From Viscum album (taxonomy: Eukaryota > Streptophyta > Magnoliopsida > Santalales > Viscaceae): a stretch of 64,000 nt of DNA. The stretch spans positions 228,337,591 through 228,401,590 of the forward strand of contig OY728143.1 of the NCBI GenBank assembly GCA_963277665.1. Direction: 5' to 3'. Below, piece after piece: positions 14,587-27,680 of the stretch. The position numbers and the translations under genes are program-made. The notes beneath the pieces were generated by a model. It had not been told where the DNA came from and ran no database searches. It was given only the letters and a program-made list of their open reading frames with translations. Numbering within the stretch: position 1 is the stretch's first letter; each line of letters starts with the position of its first letter.

Positions 14587-17500
14587 TGTATCTAATTATG
14601 TTGAATTATTTTGATGTATTTTATTTTTCTGGAAAGATACAACTCACAAGGATCTTTTGTAAAAATAGAACAGTTGGGTGGTTTCATTATATAGTGTCTT
14701 AGTTAATTTAAATCAACACATGTGAGAAATTATATTGTATTTAGAATAATAATGAATTATACTAATATAAAATCAGAAATGTTACAAGGACATAGAGTGG
14801 TTTACATCATGAGTTGAAGCTGGTATTTCAATTGATGTGAAGTGGTATTATGATCCATGAACCATTGATGTCAACATAACCAGATCTCTCTTACTCGATA
14901 TACTGACAATAATAAAATGGGAAGTGAAATTAAAATGAGTTCAAATGTTTTATATTTTATCTAACCTATGATATAATCTTATTTATTATATAATGGTGAG
15001 AAGATGATATGGATGCATAGATTTCCTTCTGAATTTTAGTGATATGTTCAATATGAAACATAGGAATTTCTTGTGGAGATTAATGAATAAAATATGAAAA
15101 ATAGAATCCTAATAAAATAGAGAATGCATCATGTAGATGAATGAATAAATTAGTTTCCATCTAGATTATAGGATTTCGTATTGAATATATAATAAAAGTC
15201 ATTATTTCATTGAATTATATCATATATCATGTTAGTAAATGGGATAATTGGTTATGGTATCTCCATTTTGTATCATATTGGTTCTTAGAGATAAAGAATA
15301 ATCATGGAATAATTCCTCGAATTAATATTTTGAATTTTGGCTTCTATAGATCTCTGGATTCAAGTTATATTAATTGGCTTCAATGGTGTTATTAACACTC
15401 TCTCATGTTTCCTATATTGAATGTCAAATTAGTAGTCTTAATGTGTTTATTTATTTCCATTATTTCGTGGGGATTTTAGCCATTGGAAACCTATTTAATG
15501 TAGATATAGCTATATAATTTATTTCTTTGGGAATTTTTATCATACACATAGTGACATGTGATGATAAAGGGAATATGGTAGATTTAATGAAGAACCATTC
15601 ACTCAATGAATGTTTATTTTGATCATACTAGGATATGGATTGATTTTTTCGAAGAATGTGGATCACCCAGTTTTAGACTAATCATTAAATGTTCATGAAA
15701 ATGATTGAGGACTGGGAATTTTAAGATGTCTTAATAAATAAATTGGTTTGTATGGGCTTGAGTTCATTCTAGAATTTAAAAAAAGTAAACTACAATCATA
15801 TAGAATAATATACAAAATTAGATTCCATAAAAATATGACCATTCCATGAAATATCCCAGAAATGTGGAAAAAATGTCTTCATCTATGTAAACAAATTTCA
15901 AAAAATGTAGAAATTAATTTATAATGTTGTTTACATACAATGATTTTATGATGCCTCATTTTAAAAGGGAATAGAATGAATTTTCAAGCATGTGAAAAAA
16001 TTGATTAGAAGGAATAAGGAGTTTCACACTATTTTGGGAAATTGAAAATTTGAGATGGCCTTATAAAAACATTATATGGTATAATGTTCATGATAGAGTT
16101 TCATAAAGGGGAAAATTTGAAGAAACATGAACAAAGTCTCACAAAAGTGATTTTTTGATGATGAATTGTTCATATTTCGAAATGTTAAGGTCTTTAGGAA
16201 TGTGTGGAATGTTTGTGAATGTGGATTTTTGAGATTTAGAACAATTTTGTGCCACCATAGAAATACATATGGGGTTTCATGAGTATATTTCAATTCAATT
16301 ATTATCAATGAAGAAGGTAGGTCACACAGATGGTTCGTAGTCTGTAAGGTTGTTATATGATTTTATGACAACATATGTAAATAGTATGATACCCCCTCAT
16401 TTAATATTCATTATTTTTTAATGATTAAAAATATCTAAATCGTGAAAGAGTTTTGTGAAGTTGGTTCCTACAATAAGCATTATTGTAAACATGAGTTATG
16501 TGATTAAAGGACTTGTGTATATTACACAAAGTGAGTTTCTCACATTCATTTATGAAGACATGGTTTGTGTGAAATAATTTCTAATTCAAGTATGTAATTA
16601 TATAATCATTTTTGTTATAAAATAAATTCAGTCTATAATACATAGGCAGATTCATGCAATATTTTATATTTCATGAGAATTACCTGTTTCATAAAACATC
16701 AAAATTTATAAAAAAAATTGAACAATTATGTGATACATGGGAAGTATCATAAATTTTATAAGGTTCATCAATTATTAATAATTTCAAAAAAAGTTAATTG
16801 TTTTTGTAAAATTGATTACAAGGTATTCACTTTAGGGGAATATTATAGGATACTATTAACACTAATTTCATATATTGAAAAATAAAGTCATAATTCCATG
16901 AATAATACGTTACATGGAATGTAAATCTACCAAATTGGAGTTGTTCACAACAAAGTCATCAAATAGTAGGCTGATGATTAAAGGGACATATATAGTATAT
17001 CAATTACCATATAGTGATCTTTTATATTTTGTTGTAACCCAAAGATATTTTCACTATAAGCAATGAACAAAGGGTGAGAACAAAAGTAGTGACCCTTGAG
17101 GGGTAATGAAAAAAAAACATAAATATTTTAGATGAGTATGTCATTGAATGGAGTGGGGAATACTAAAACATTAAATTTATATGATTAGTGAGTATTTGTG
17201 AATTGTTTCACACAAAAATGATATCTCTGTGTTTCTGTTGATATATCTCATTGTGGGAGAACAATGAAAAAATCGTTTATCTTATCATCATGGTTTTTCT
17301 ATTATTTTGTAGGATGATAATAAATATATGTGGATTGAGTGATCATAAATAATATCTATATAATGAAAATATAAGTACGATTTCTAACAAAATCATCAAA
17401 TTATAGTTTAACATAATAGTCAACATACTAATAAGAGACTCCAAAATTTGTTAGAAAAAATTGAGATTCTCTAGTATGGGGGGAATAAAGTATATGTTTC

Positions 17501-17645
17501 CCATACTAATTCATATCTATCATCCCTCTATCTTGTGGAATGTCTAACTAATGTCCCTTGTGGTTCAAAATAACATTTATTTCTACTCATTAATTCCATA
17601 TGAAAAAACATCCAAATTGAATGGTATTATTTCGTACTTTAATTA
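14587..17645 (-). repeat. Element D 5' LTR (right copy)
   Basis: Collinear with 9511-12563. The left end starts TGTATC, i.e. GATACA at the 3' end on the minus strand, fitting a TG...CA terminus. The right end is approximate because matching fades after about 17600. Confidence 0.5.
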
Positions 17646-18314
17646 GTGAAAAAATGTTCATTTGGAACTATTAAAAATTAACATTAATCTTTGAAGTATG
17701 TTCTTTTTTCAATTTTTTAACAAAAAAATTATTGGGATAATCCCCTACAATATTTTCTAATTATGATGAAAATCGTGTCTCTCTACGAAATACACACTCA
17801 TATTTAAATGATCTTCATGTCTCATCATTATCTCTTTATGGGATATTGCGTAATAACATCACATGTTCATTATTAGATTGATATCTAACTCTTGTTTATT
17901 TTAGTATGTATTTTCATTTAAATATATCTTTAGTGTTTGATAAATTATTATTTGTATAAAATGAAATGAATAATACTTTATTTCATTATGTTAGAATATT
18001 AGAAGAAAAATAAAAATACATTACGAGGGATCTTTGAGATTAATAACTAATATAATTACTAAAGGTATGAAACCAGAAGTAAATAAAGATTTTATATGGA
18101 AAAAATTATCATTATCATTATTTTCCATGATGATCACACTATTAATGGTATCTCAATAATGACTATAAGATGTTTTAAATATGATAGAAAATTGATATAG
18201 AAATAAGTGAATATGTTGAATCATTTTAGATATATAAGTAAGAATATATAGAGGAATGTAATATTATTATAATATATATGGGAACTGGTCAAATGGACAA
18301 GGGATATATGGTAG

Positions 18315-18335
18315 ATATATATATATATATATATA
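18315..18335. repeat. (AT)n microsatellite
   Basis: About ten uninterrupted AT dinucleotides. Confidence 0.9.
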
Positions 18336-18460
18336 ATTTATAAACATTCATCCAATATTTTTAATTATATTGTGTAATTGTTAACAATAAATTAAAAAAT
18401 CATGTTATATAATATGTTTTTTTGAATGAAATATAATAGAATAACTAATTTAGAGTCCTT

Positions 18461-18501
<41 letters not shown>

Positions 18502-18502
18502 G
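18461..18502. repeat. Compound (CA)n-(TA)n microsatellite
   Basis: About 13 CA units pass directly into about 8 TA units, a common compound arrangement. Confidence 0.95.
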
Positions 18503-19532
18503 TTAAATAATTTTATTATTTTTAAATAATCATTTTATATGTTTTAAAAAAAAATTCACTAGTACCAATAGTATGAATAAATTTAATTGAAATAAGATTT
18601 AAATTGTAATGTTGTTAAAATAAATTAATTTCTTATATGGATATTTTTCATTGAATTTTTTCTATATTCAGTATAATTTAATTTTAGTAAATGAAATTGA
18701 TAATTATTTGGTGATGATTATAATAAAATAATTTATTTTCTATGTAAAACATATTTTATATTATTTTATTATTAATAGATCTGATATAAGATTAATAACA
18801 CTTAATTATTAATAAGTAATTTTTATCCATAAAATTTCTTTTAAATGTTAAATATTTTCAATTAAAATTAAATCTATAATTTTTGGAATTTAAATTTGTT
18901 TGTTTGGAGAAGAAATATTTAATTATGACACCATAATTACGAATGATGGCCAATGCTATTTTCTGTAAAAAATGTAACAGAGGAAAATTTTGTTGTACGA
19001 TAGTAAAGGAGAAATATGTAATACGATTATTTTGTAGTTAAAATGAATAAAATATCATTAAAATTATATTTATATTTATTATATAATAATTCGAAAACAT
19101 TATTAATAATATTTGAACATTGTGTCCACATTTAATCTGATATGACAACATTAAATTTTAGGGAATGTTTATCTATTAAATTTCAATCAAACCCCACTGG
19201 TAAAATGACCCCTTATGTAACCCCCAAGAACTTCCAGTTGATTTTTTATCACCAATAACTTAAAATAATCTCCCATTTTATTATTTTTACTTGTTTGTGG
19301 AATTTATTTCCAAAAATCCCTATATTATTTCTTCCAAAGGAAACTATATTCAGGATTAAATTCCACAAAGTATGTATGTTGTTTATATCTACATTTTTAA
19401 AATATTTTTTCATATAAACAATTAATAAATACCAAAATATACTATAGTTCTGTTTCATTAAAATCATTTTTCTTATAGGTAAGTTATATTTTTATTTTAT
19501 AACTCTGTAATCTTACTCGTTTATTAGTGTAA

Positions 19533-19700
19533 CATGTTCATGTTTGGTTTAGTCCAAAAACAGACATGTATGATGTTATAACAACACCATTGTTTTCATA
19601 ATTTATGGGTATCAGTACATTAATAAAGGTGATATATGATTTAAATTATAATTTATATTTTGAATATTCTTTTATAATAGTTAAACCAAACATAAAGTTC
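19533..19700. mobile_element. Possible MITE (short inverted-repeat element)
   Basis: ATGTTTGGTTTA at 19540-19551 is exactly reverse-complemented at 19682-19693 (TAAACCAAACAT), with partial similarity extending outward on both sides ('ttca'/'gttc'). This gives a unit of about 170 bp. G-containing 12-mers are uncommon in this AT-rich DNA, so the inverted match stands out. No clear target duplication was found, so the superfamily is not assigned. Confidence 0.35.
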
Positions 19701-19769
19701 AACAAAAAGGAACTTATTGTGTTTTATAAATTACAGTAATCCTTCTTGTCATGGAATTTATCATTGAAA

Positions 19770-19883
19770 AACTCCATACCTTAAGTAACATAAACGTATT
19801 TCTGAAAAAAAAAATTAAAAACAAAATTAAGCCATTATATTGAATAATCATATAATCATGGTCTTCTAATTAATGGAACTTGA
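19770..19883 (-). repeat. Element F left LTR, segment 1 (left of element B)
   Basis: This short flank resembles F's other LTR just before 57113: 'ctaattaatggaacttgat' against 'atgagatacattcttgat'. It is the expected remainder of F on the far side of B. The match is short, so confidence is limited. Confidence 0.35.
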
Positions 19884-20656
19884 TGGGAATTTCCACTATG
19901 ATAAATAAATGAAACTATGACAACCTCAACCACAGTAACATGGACCCACTATGTACTGTATTATATTGGATAATCATATAATGAATTTTATCATATTGTA
20001 AAGTATATACTAATATTCCTGGTAAACTAGATACACACATGTATAGAACTAGTATTATAATGAATTGACATTAAATCTTTTTAGATGAATATTAATCATT
20101 ATACAAATACACATGCCTATGGACAGTAAAATATTAATTCCTTTGGAAACATGTAAAATAATCATACAATATGGTGAGATAACATCAACATCACAGAAAA
20201 AAATATTCTCATTTATTACTCTTCACAATAATACCCTTCAATAAACATTTAATAATTAAATAGTGAAAGGAAACATAATAAAGGGCCTGATCAAATGCTC
20301 AGTAGTGATAAATAACAAATATATGTAAGAACGACATTAGTATAAGGTTATGTGAACAAGATAATAATATCTGAAAACCTATATATATATATACATATGA
20401 TAATATAATTGAATAATGTAATAAACATTTCTATCTCATAAGACATAAATAATAAGGTAATCAAAGATAATGAGTAATTTGAGGATAACATCGGCATGAT
20501 ACACATATATTTTCAATACACAAAATCTTATAATATTGTGATCATGTGTAAATAGAAACATGTTTACACATGTTATTAAGGACATGAAATTAGGATCTCT
20601 CATCAACTTATGGGCCTGAAACTAGGACAATTTAAAACACTATGAACATGTTATTA

Positions 20657-20752
20657 GTTTCACACATAACATTGTAAATTTTTATTAGGTTCATGCATAA
20701 AATATGTATTATGTAATCAGGTTATTGTATTGGAAACTAAAACATCTAGGTA
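20657..20752. repeat. 32-bp minisatellite in element B left LTR
   Basis: Units beginning gtttcacac, gttcatgc and gttattg are spaced exactly 32 bases apart (20657, 20689, 20721). The corresponding array at 27567 in the other LTR has the same period. A consensus unit is close to 'gttcacacataacattt' followed by about 15 bases. Confidence 0.65.
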
Positions 20753-22548
20753 GGACACAACACCCTCCCCAGTGGAAGTCTTATCTTATTGTACTTGGTT
20801 TAGACCTTGTTTATACTACGTCTATCTGATATTATATATAAATATTTACCCAATTCATTTGATTACGATATAGGTCCCACCAATGATGTAATGAAAAACA
20901 TATTTATGTCATTTATAAGATCATAAAAAATCATCAAATCATATCAAATTAAATGAAATGGTTATCATACTAATTTAATCAACATTTATTCTATAGGAAA
21001 TTGAAAGGTGTTGTAATTTCATCATCATAGCATATCCCATAAAAATAAGTGATATTCATAATAAATTTAACATGGTATAACCTTCCGAAAAGTAATTTTT
21101 TTTCATGAAAATAATTATGTTAAAACTTAAAACCATTTATAGATGTAATATTAACAGTATACTTGAATCATATCACTTATATATAACATATAACCTAAAA
21201 TAATTTTATATAAGATTGAAAATAATTTTGGTAGACTATGTTTTACAATTCCTAGTGGAATATTTGTTTCTTTGAAAATAAATTTCTAAAATTGGGAACA
21301 TTTTGAGAAAAATTATATATCTTAGAATATCCCATAATATTTCAAAAGGAATATTTTAAGTATCATTTAAATCATTTCATGATGAAAATATCATTTCTTA
21401 TTTAAAAACACTCATTAAATCATAAGGCATTTTGAAAAAAAATATATTCAAAAGTGAAATCGAAAATTAATAATGGATGCTTTGAAAATAATATAAATAA
21501 ATTTCTAAAAAAATTATTAAAAAATATCTCCAAGAAAACTATATCAATATTTCATTAAAAAATGATATAATATTTTGAAATCATCATTTTGGAAAAAACA
21601 TTTTCCTGGCCGATTAGAGAAATAAATTCAAGTTTTCATAACAAATCTTGTAGTATATTACATACTAATGAGTGGGAAGTGGTGCCATTAAAAGAATATG
21701 TCATGATTAAAAAGTGGATAAAAAACATCATGAGATCAATTGTGTGGTATTTTAGGAGATTTTTATGTTGGAGACATAATCCTAGGAACCATGATAAATG
21801 ATAACATCGTATATTTTTTTACCACTTTGGTAACATTGATTAATAGTACCCATGAAGGAATAACGTATAAAAAACCTAAAATTTCACAAGTATGTATTAA
21901 TTAAATATATTACATGTAAAATGGATTTTATATACAACATGAAATGTAATATAGGTTCATAACATAACATATGTCTAAAAGCATGAAAATTGAGAAAAAC
22001 ATACCTTACATATTTTCTATCATTTAAACCAAAATCACCATGAAAGAGAGATCCAAAAATGAAAAAATCCCAAATAAATATTTGAAGAATCATCACTAAA
22101 TACCTTCATTGGGAATATATACTATATGCAGTGGAATGTAATGGTGAATATATCATGTGTCTCAAAAAAGTAAATTGAGTGATGAAAATCCCTTATCGTG
22201 AGTGTTGACTGTTGTCGCACTTATTAAAAAATAAAAAATAAAAAATATATGTTTATTATAAATATATATTTTTAAAATATTAATATATATCATTCCATAA
22301 ATTTTTTATATAAATTCATCTTAACAGTTTATTAAATAATTCAATGTTAATATATGGAATCGGGTAAAGACCGCTTGGTTTTTTAAAATGTTTTATCTTT
22401 TTAATCCTGGTAATATTACTTAGATCATAATAAAATAATATCAATAATATAATCCATGATATAAATATCTTATTCATTTTTTATATTTTTGTATATTTTT
22501 ATCCATAAAATATATTAATTTGAAATGAAAAATACTATTCACGGTGAT

Positions 22549-22915
22549 GGTATGTCATACAAACACATGAATGTTATTTCCATTTTTGATGTGTTGAAAG
22601 AAATAAATTTAAAATATATTTATATATATATTACCATTATAATATAATTTTTATATCAATTTTTTCACATGTTTTTATAAAGCAGAAGCTTAATAAATTC
22701 CATGTAAACTGTTAATGAATCACATTGCTTCGTGAGGTGGTAGACAGCCGTTAAATGAAACAAAATTATTATATTCCGATAAAATAGAAATAATGATGGA
22801 ATGTGTAATATAATAATTAAAATAAAAAAAGATTCATATATATCTCTTATATAATATATAAATAGTATGTCTATCACTATTCCAAATCATGAGAGGTAGT
22901 AATTGAAAAATGAAC
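22549..22915 (-). repeat. Triplicated LTR module, element B left LTR
   Basis: The anchors ggtatgtcatac (22548), ggtagacagccg (22739) and ggtagtaattga (22895) are each preceded by a tcac...gtgag/gagag-like context. They are degenerate copies of the module seen better in F and B2, spaced about 190 and 156 bases. Confidence 0.5.
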
Positions 22916-23287
22916 AACATTTATTCGCTTTGTGGTTGTCTATCATTCAACATAACAATGATTTCATAATCCATCAGATGGAGGTATATGTTCATGAATG
23001 GATAAAAATTGTAATAAAAAAATCAAGGTATATTTATTATATTATGGTGGTTATATAATCACGATATAAATATTATTTAATGGGATTGAGGAAAAAAACA
23101 AAAATAATTGTTGATGAACGTTATCTCTTCATTGTATTCACTTTTGGTTTTCACTAAAGGATTTACATGGTTGGATTTCTGAACAATGTAATCCACTATG
23201 ACAATATATGGGTATTTTAAACGTTTTATGGGTTTTTATTGTCTTTCAAAATTGATTTTTTTTCATAGATGGGGAGAGGGATTCGCC

Positions 23288-23295
23288 TTTTATAA
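23288..23295 (-). promoter_or_regulatory. Candidate TATA box, element B left LTR
   Basis: The minus strand reads TTATAAAA, flanked by C-rich runs ('cacctccg' upstream, 'gaatccctctcc' downstream). Similar blocks occur at 30222-30230 on the minus strand and 32200-32207 on the plus strand, each about 350-400 bases before the triplicated module in the direction of transcription. Confidence 0.35.
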
Positions 23296-24616
23296 CGGAG
23301 GTGAGTGGAAAATTTGTAATTTTTTTGATAGAGTGAATTCCAACAATATTTTCCATTCAATGTGGACACAATAAAGGAACCATATTTATATTATACATTA
23401 TAAAGTGTAAATATGGATAGAAAATAGTATTTGGATATCTTTTTCATCATTTTCTGACATTAAACTATATGATTAGCCACTTTGTAATTTTGTTTGTCAC
23501 TTTAATCACAGTAATTAATGAAACTATTTTAGATAAATAACCATTATGTTATTAAATGTTATAAATTATGAGGATTAAAAATATGTATTTATTTTTTTGA
23601 AAATAAATTAAAATATTTTGTATAAATTGATTTAAAATTTATCCCCTAACAGCATCGAAAAAGATGTTTTTAAAGCCAAAAACATCAAAATATTATTTTG
23701 CATTGATATAAAATTGATAAAAATTACCTAAAATTGATTATTAAATGTATAATAATTTTTTTTCATTTAAATTAAATTTAAATTTTTTTCAACATTATTA
23801 TTTATTTAAAAAAAATCATTTTCATTTGGAATTTTGTGTTTTCCCCAATTCCTAATATATTAAAACATCTCCTAAAAGAAAAATACTCACCCTGAGATAT
23901 TTTTTATATTTATAAAAAAAATTTATTTTTATTTAATCAAATAACTTTTATCTGAATTGAAATATTAAGTTTCAATAAAAGTTGGACCTAAAAAACGTGA
24001 CAAAACTAGTTTTTAAAGAAATAAAATATTTAAGGGTGATTTTATTCCCTTTTATCAAGAAAACAAACAAAAATAATATTAAAAAAATTGATATTCATTA
24101 TATATATATATATATTATTAAAATAATTATCCAAAAGTATTTTTTATTTATTTATATAAAACACACTTCTAGATATAAAATGTTATTTTCATAAACTGAT
24201 TTACTTTTATTAGAAAAGGGTTTATTTTTATTTCAAATGAATTGGTCAGAAAATAAATACATTAAAATATTTAATAAATTTGTTCCTAATTTATTTTATC
24301 TTTTTCAAACTTCCTTTCAGTAATTTAGTCGATAAAAATAATATTATGTAGTAATAAAAAAATTATATTATAGTTCAGATAAAATCAGTCTTGCTTGTAA
24401 TTCAAGCTGTCGAATGAAATCAATATCTTTTTTAAAAACAGAGAAAAAATTGATTTTTTCATGTGACAATATAGGAACTCAATGATTCGTGTAGTGAATT
24501 AAAAACATGACATTTTTTATAAATAAATCATACCATTGTGTAGTGTGAAACATAAGCTATCAAATATTTTTAGTTTATTCAAAAATTAATCATTTGTAAA
24601 AACACAATTTATTAAA

Positions 24617-24632
24617 TTATACCCCATTAAAG
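24617..24632 (-). other. Element B polypurine tract
   Basis: The minus strand reads CTTTAATGGGGTATAA before the LTR, and further upstream 'tttgtgggacaaatt'. This is the usual gene-end/polypurine arrangement of Tekay-type elements after decay. Confidence 0.55.
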
Positions 24633-26749
24633 TTAATTTGTCCCACAAATTTCCCATGGGTTATAAAAGGATTAATGATTAGAATTTCATTTCATAGAAA
24701 CCAACATCGTATAAATTAACACTAAAAGATCATTTAAATATTGACCCATTTAAGAAATGCATAAATATTTATAGAGTGTGATAGAGGTCACTAATCACAA
24801 AAAAGGTGGGTAATATAGATAATTTTGAAGAAGAAAAAATCCATTAAAAATTTATTATTAATGGGGGAATTTTATTCATAGAAAATTAATAAATAAAGTA
24901 TTTTTCCCCCAAAATCCCTTTATTAAATTTAATTTACTTCCAAAAATATATATATATTAGATTTGATTCTATTTTATAAGCACAATATCATCTATTGGTT
25001 GTGCCTTTATCAGTTATTAATTCATCAATACTCCAAAAAATAAAGGTGAATTGTTTATTTCTAAAGAAACAATGAATCATAAAATGCACAGTTATAATGA
25101 TAATCTATTCTAACTTTACTTATTTATCATCACAGAAAATTGATGAGTACATTTTATCGAATATTAAAAAAAATATCGTATAGTGACGTTATATATAAAT
25201 ATCTAACATCTCATTCAATGCTAAACATAAGAAATTTCATAAATTATTATCTTTGTGACACTTTTAAATGATTAAATTCCAAAATGTCGAATCAAATGTA
25301 ACTACATTTCTCAAAATCAACATAACATTAATACCATATATATCACAATGCCTCTCTTCAATGTGACATATAAGAAATGTGAATACCATAATCATATATT
25401 CTATTAAATCATGGGAATAACATGAATTACTATATAATCTTATTGATGTCCATAATTCATCCTCATTCCTTGAATAAAACCAATAATTTATTTACAAAAT
25501 CTGTAGATCCTATAATTTTGTAAACCCCATTATTAATATCCTAAAATTCATTTCTGATAATTTAGTTATTAGTTTTGGGGACATTGACACTATCCAATTT
25601 ACTTAATATAAATCTATCATCTATTTATCATATCTAAAAACCATTTCATCAGCATTTATAACATACTATCGGGTACCTTCCTATAATCAATTTATCTTCA
25701 TTATCATTAAATAACTCTTCTACATCATCAGTACCATTGAAATTATTCATTCAAATCATTAATAAAAAACAAATACCGAAAAAATACTTATATATTTCTC
25801 AATTAAGATAATAAAATCATTTAATTATTATAAATAAACACTTTATTCAACCCAATTCCTTGAAAAAAAATTAGAAATCTTCATCAATATATTTGTAATT
25901 CTTATTTCCTTGTACATGTCTTATATAATATCTTAACTCCCAATAATATAACAATTCATCACACCTCATTATTGATTGTTCCTATATGAATTTCAATTAG
26001 GAAATCTATATTAATAATGACCATTATTATCACATTTATATCAATCAATAGTAAGTTATTTCATTGGGAATCCAATATTCTCATTCACTATTTTAACTAA
26101 ACATCTCAATTATTCATTATATATACATTCCTCGTGTACTTGTTTTCAATATTCAAAACAGATTTATGTTCCTCTAAGACATTCACAAGGGTGTTTCTTC
26201 CCACATTCTCAACACATTTTAAACATAGTCATAGTTTCTATTTGGTCTCTACTACACTAACTATCTGTGATATCTTTTAAATATCTTCATTTTTAATTTA
26301 TAGAGTTGTTTAAGGTAAAAATAGTTAATAATGTTTGGCGAAAATAGATTAGGAATAATCAAAACTTATTTCACTCCAATCATCAAACCATTTCATTTAT
26401 CCTATGAAATGTGTTTTTCAGATTCTACAATAACCAATTTCCTTCGAGTACTCAGTATTTTCTAAAATAAGAAATTATGGTGTGAGAAACACTTATCATA
26501 TATAATAACAAAATAATCACGGAAAATTGCTTAATGTATTTCTAAATCCGGACAGCTTATAATTATTTGAGATCATCTACGATCATTATAAATTTAATTT
26601 ATTCTTGATGGTTAACAATGATTTTCTCAATTTAAAAATCATATCCCTCATGAGTTCCAAACCTGGTGTATAACATGGGCCATTTTCATTCACTAGACTC
26701 CGATCGTGTCTTGATCAATATAGTGTTTTTGAGGTTTTTACCCCATGGT

Positions 26750-26761
26750 ACATCTATACCA
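26750..26761 (-). other. Element B primer-binding site
   Basis: The plus strand reads ACATCTATACCA, close to GCTCTGATACCA, the reverse complement of the tRNA-Met primer site. It lies immediately left of the right LTR. Confidence 0.5.
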
Positions 26762-27566
26762 TAGGAACATCCACTATGTGTATCTAGATAGTGATGTATA
26801 TCCATGAAACAAATCACTCTCTCATTTACCAATATTCATAGTAATTTTCTTATATATCGACTCATCCATAGAATTATCCTAAGATACAACCCTAGAAACA
26901 TACATCAAAATATACTTAGGGATCTCACTGAATTTTCCTCATCCAAGTTTCCAAATGTTGTCTCAAACTTCCAATTGATAACAACTATAGAAAACCACGA
27001 TTCTTCTTTATATATGTAACATCTTTTTATATGAATATTCAATACAATACACAAACAAACACCCATGTAAAAAAATAGTTTCGTATATTTGGAAATAAGG
27101 AACACAATCTTCTAATCTTGTGAATGATCATAAAAATACAACACAAAGATCATCCCTTTAGTTCAATTCATATGAATACCCAACATAAAACCTTTTTTCA
27201 TAACATTGTGAAATTCAATATAATAAGTGTGTGCTCAAATTCTTAGTAAGGGACAACAAGGAATATGCATATGATTGATATAAGAATAAGTGTATGTGAA
27301 GTAGATCATACCAATTGAAACCAAACCATTAATATCAAATAATATATACATGAATCATGGAATAAATATTGTCTTCTCATAAGGCATGATTCATAAGTGA
27401 ATCCCAATACATGTGTCACGGTATCATTACATTTTTATAACATGTAGACTTGTTTCATACAAATCATCTTATAACATTGGGAACATATGAAAATAGAAAC
27501 AGGTTTACTCATTATTTTAAGGACCTAAAATGTGTCCCTCACATTATATTATTGACAATAAACTAG

Positions 27567-27680
27567 GTTCACATGTAAAATTATGAAAACTTAATTGAGT
27601 TCATGCATAACATTTTGAACATGTAATCAGGTTCACACATAACATTTCAAACGTGTTATTAGGTTCACACATCGACAACT
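27567..27680. repeat. 32-bp minisatellite in element B right LTR
   Basis: Unit starts (gttcacatg, gttcatgc, gttcacac, gttcacac) lie at 27567, 27599, 27631 and 27663, exactly 32 bases apart. The array matches that at 20657 in the partner LTR, so the repeat predates insertion of B. Confidence 0.8.

Larger units (their letters stand above)
9511..17645 (-). mobile_element. Element D: decayed large-LTR retrotransposon, minus strand
   Basis: Blocks in 9.6-12.56 kb recur in order in 14.7-17.65 kb at an offset of about 5045-5085. The clearest pairs are 10490 with 15560 (two 'taatgaag' contexts), 11250 with 16305 ('atcaatgaa' through 'tataagg'/'tgtaagg'), and 12235 with 17315 ('ggatgataata' through 'atcat'). 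A polypurine-like tract beside the right end of the left copy and a primer-like site beside the left end of the right copy both read on the minus strand. The internal region is about 2.0 kb. Outer ends are uncertain by tens to hundreds of bases. Confidence 0.55.
17646..19532. other. Unassigned AT-rich stretch with microsatellites
   Basis: No gene and no clear repeat partner within the window was found here. It holds the two microsatellites listed separately. The open frame at 19249-19467 on the minus strand is rich in Asn, Ile and Lys and has no recognisable domain. Confidence 0.4.
19884..24616 (-). repeat. Element B 3' LTR (left copy, about 4.7 kb)
   Basis: Partner of 26762-30292 plus 40205-41494. 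Strong matching blocks: 20285 with 27228, 20560 with 27490, 20870 with 27805, 21815 with 28763, 22739 with 29693, and 23275 with 30205. The segment 23640-24600 matches 40500-41475, for example the 'cgaaaaagatg' context. On the minus strand the start reads TTTAATAAATT, probably from TGTAATA. Confidence 0.65.
24617..26761 (-). mobile_element. Element B internal region, no coding domain recognised
   Basis: About 2.1 kb bounded by a polypurine tract and a primer site, both on the minus strand. It lacks an open frame of useful length and any recognisable gag-pol motif. Confidence 0.5.

Noticed and set aside
15210..15395. Trp- and Tyr-rich 61-codon frame as a transposase fragment
   Set aside because: No transposase motif is seen and it falls within the right LTR of element D.
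22549..22915. Spaced repeats as a CRISPR array
   Set aside because: Units are about 190 bp apart, degenerate, only three in number and are shared at the same positions between LTRs of plant retrotransposons.
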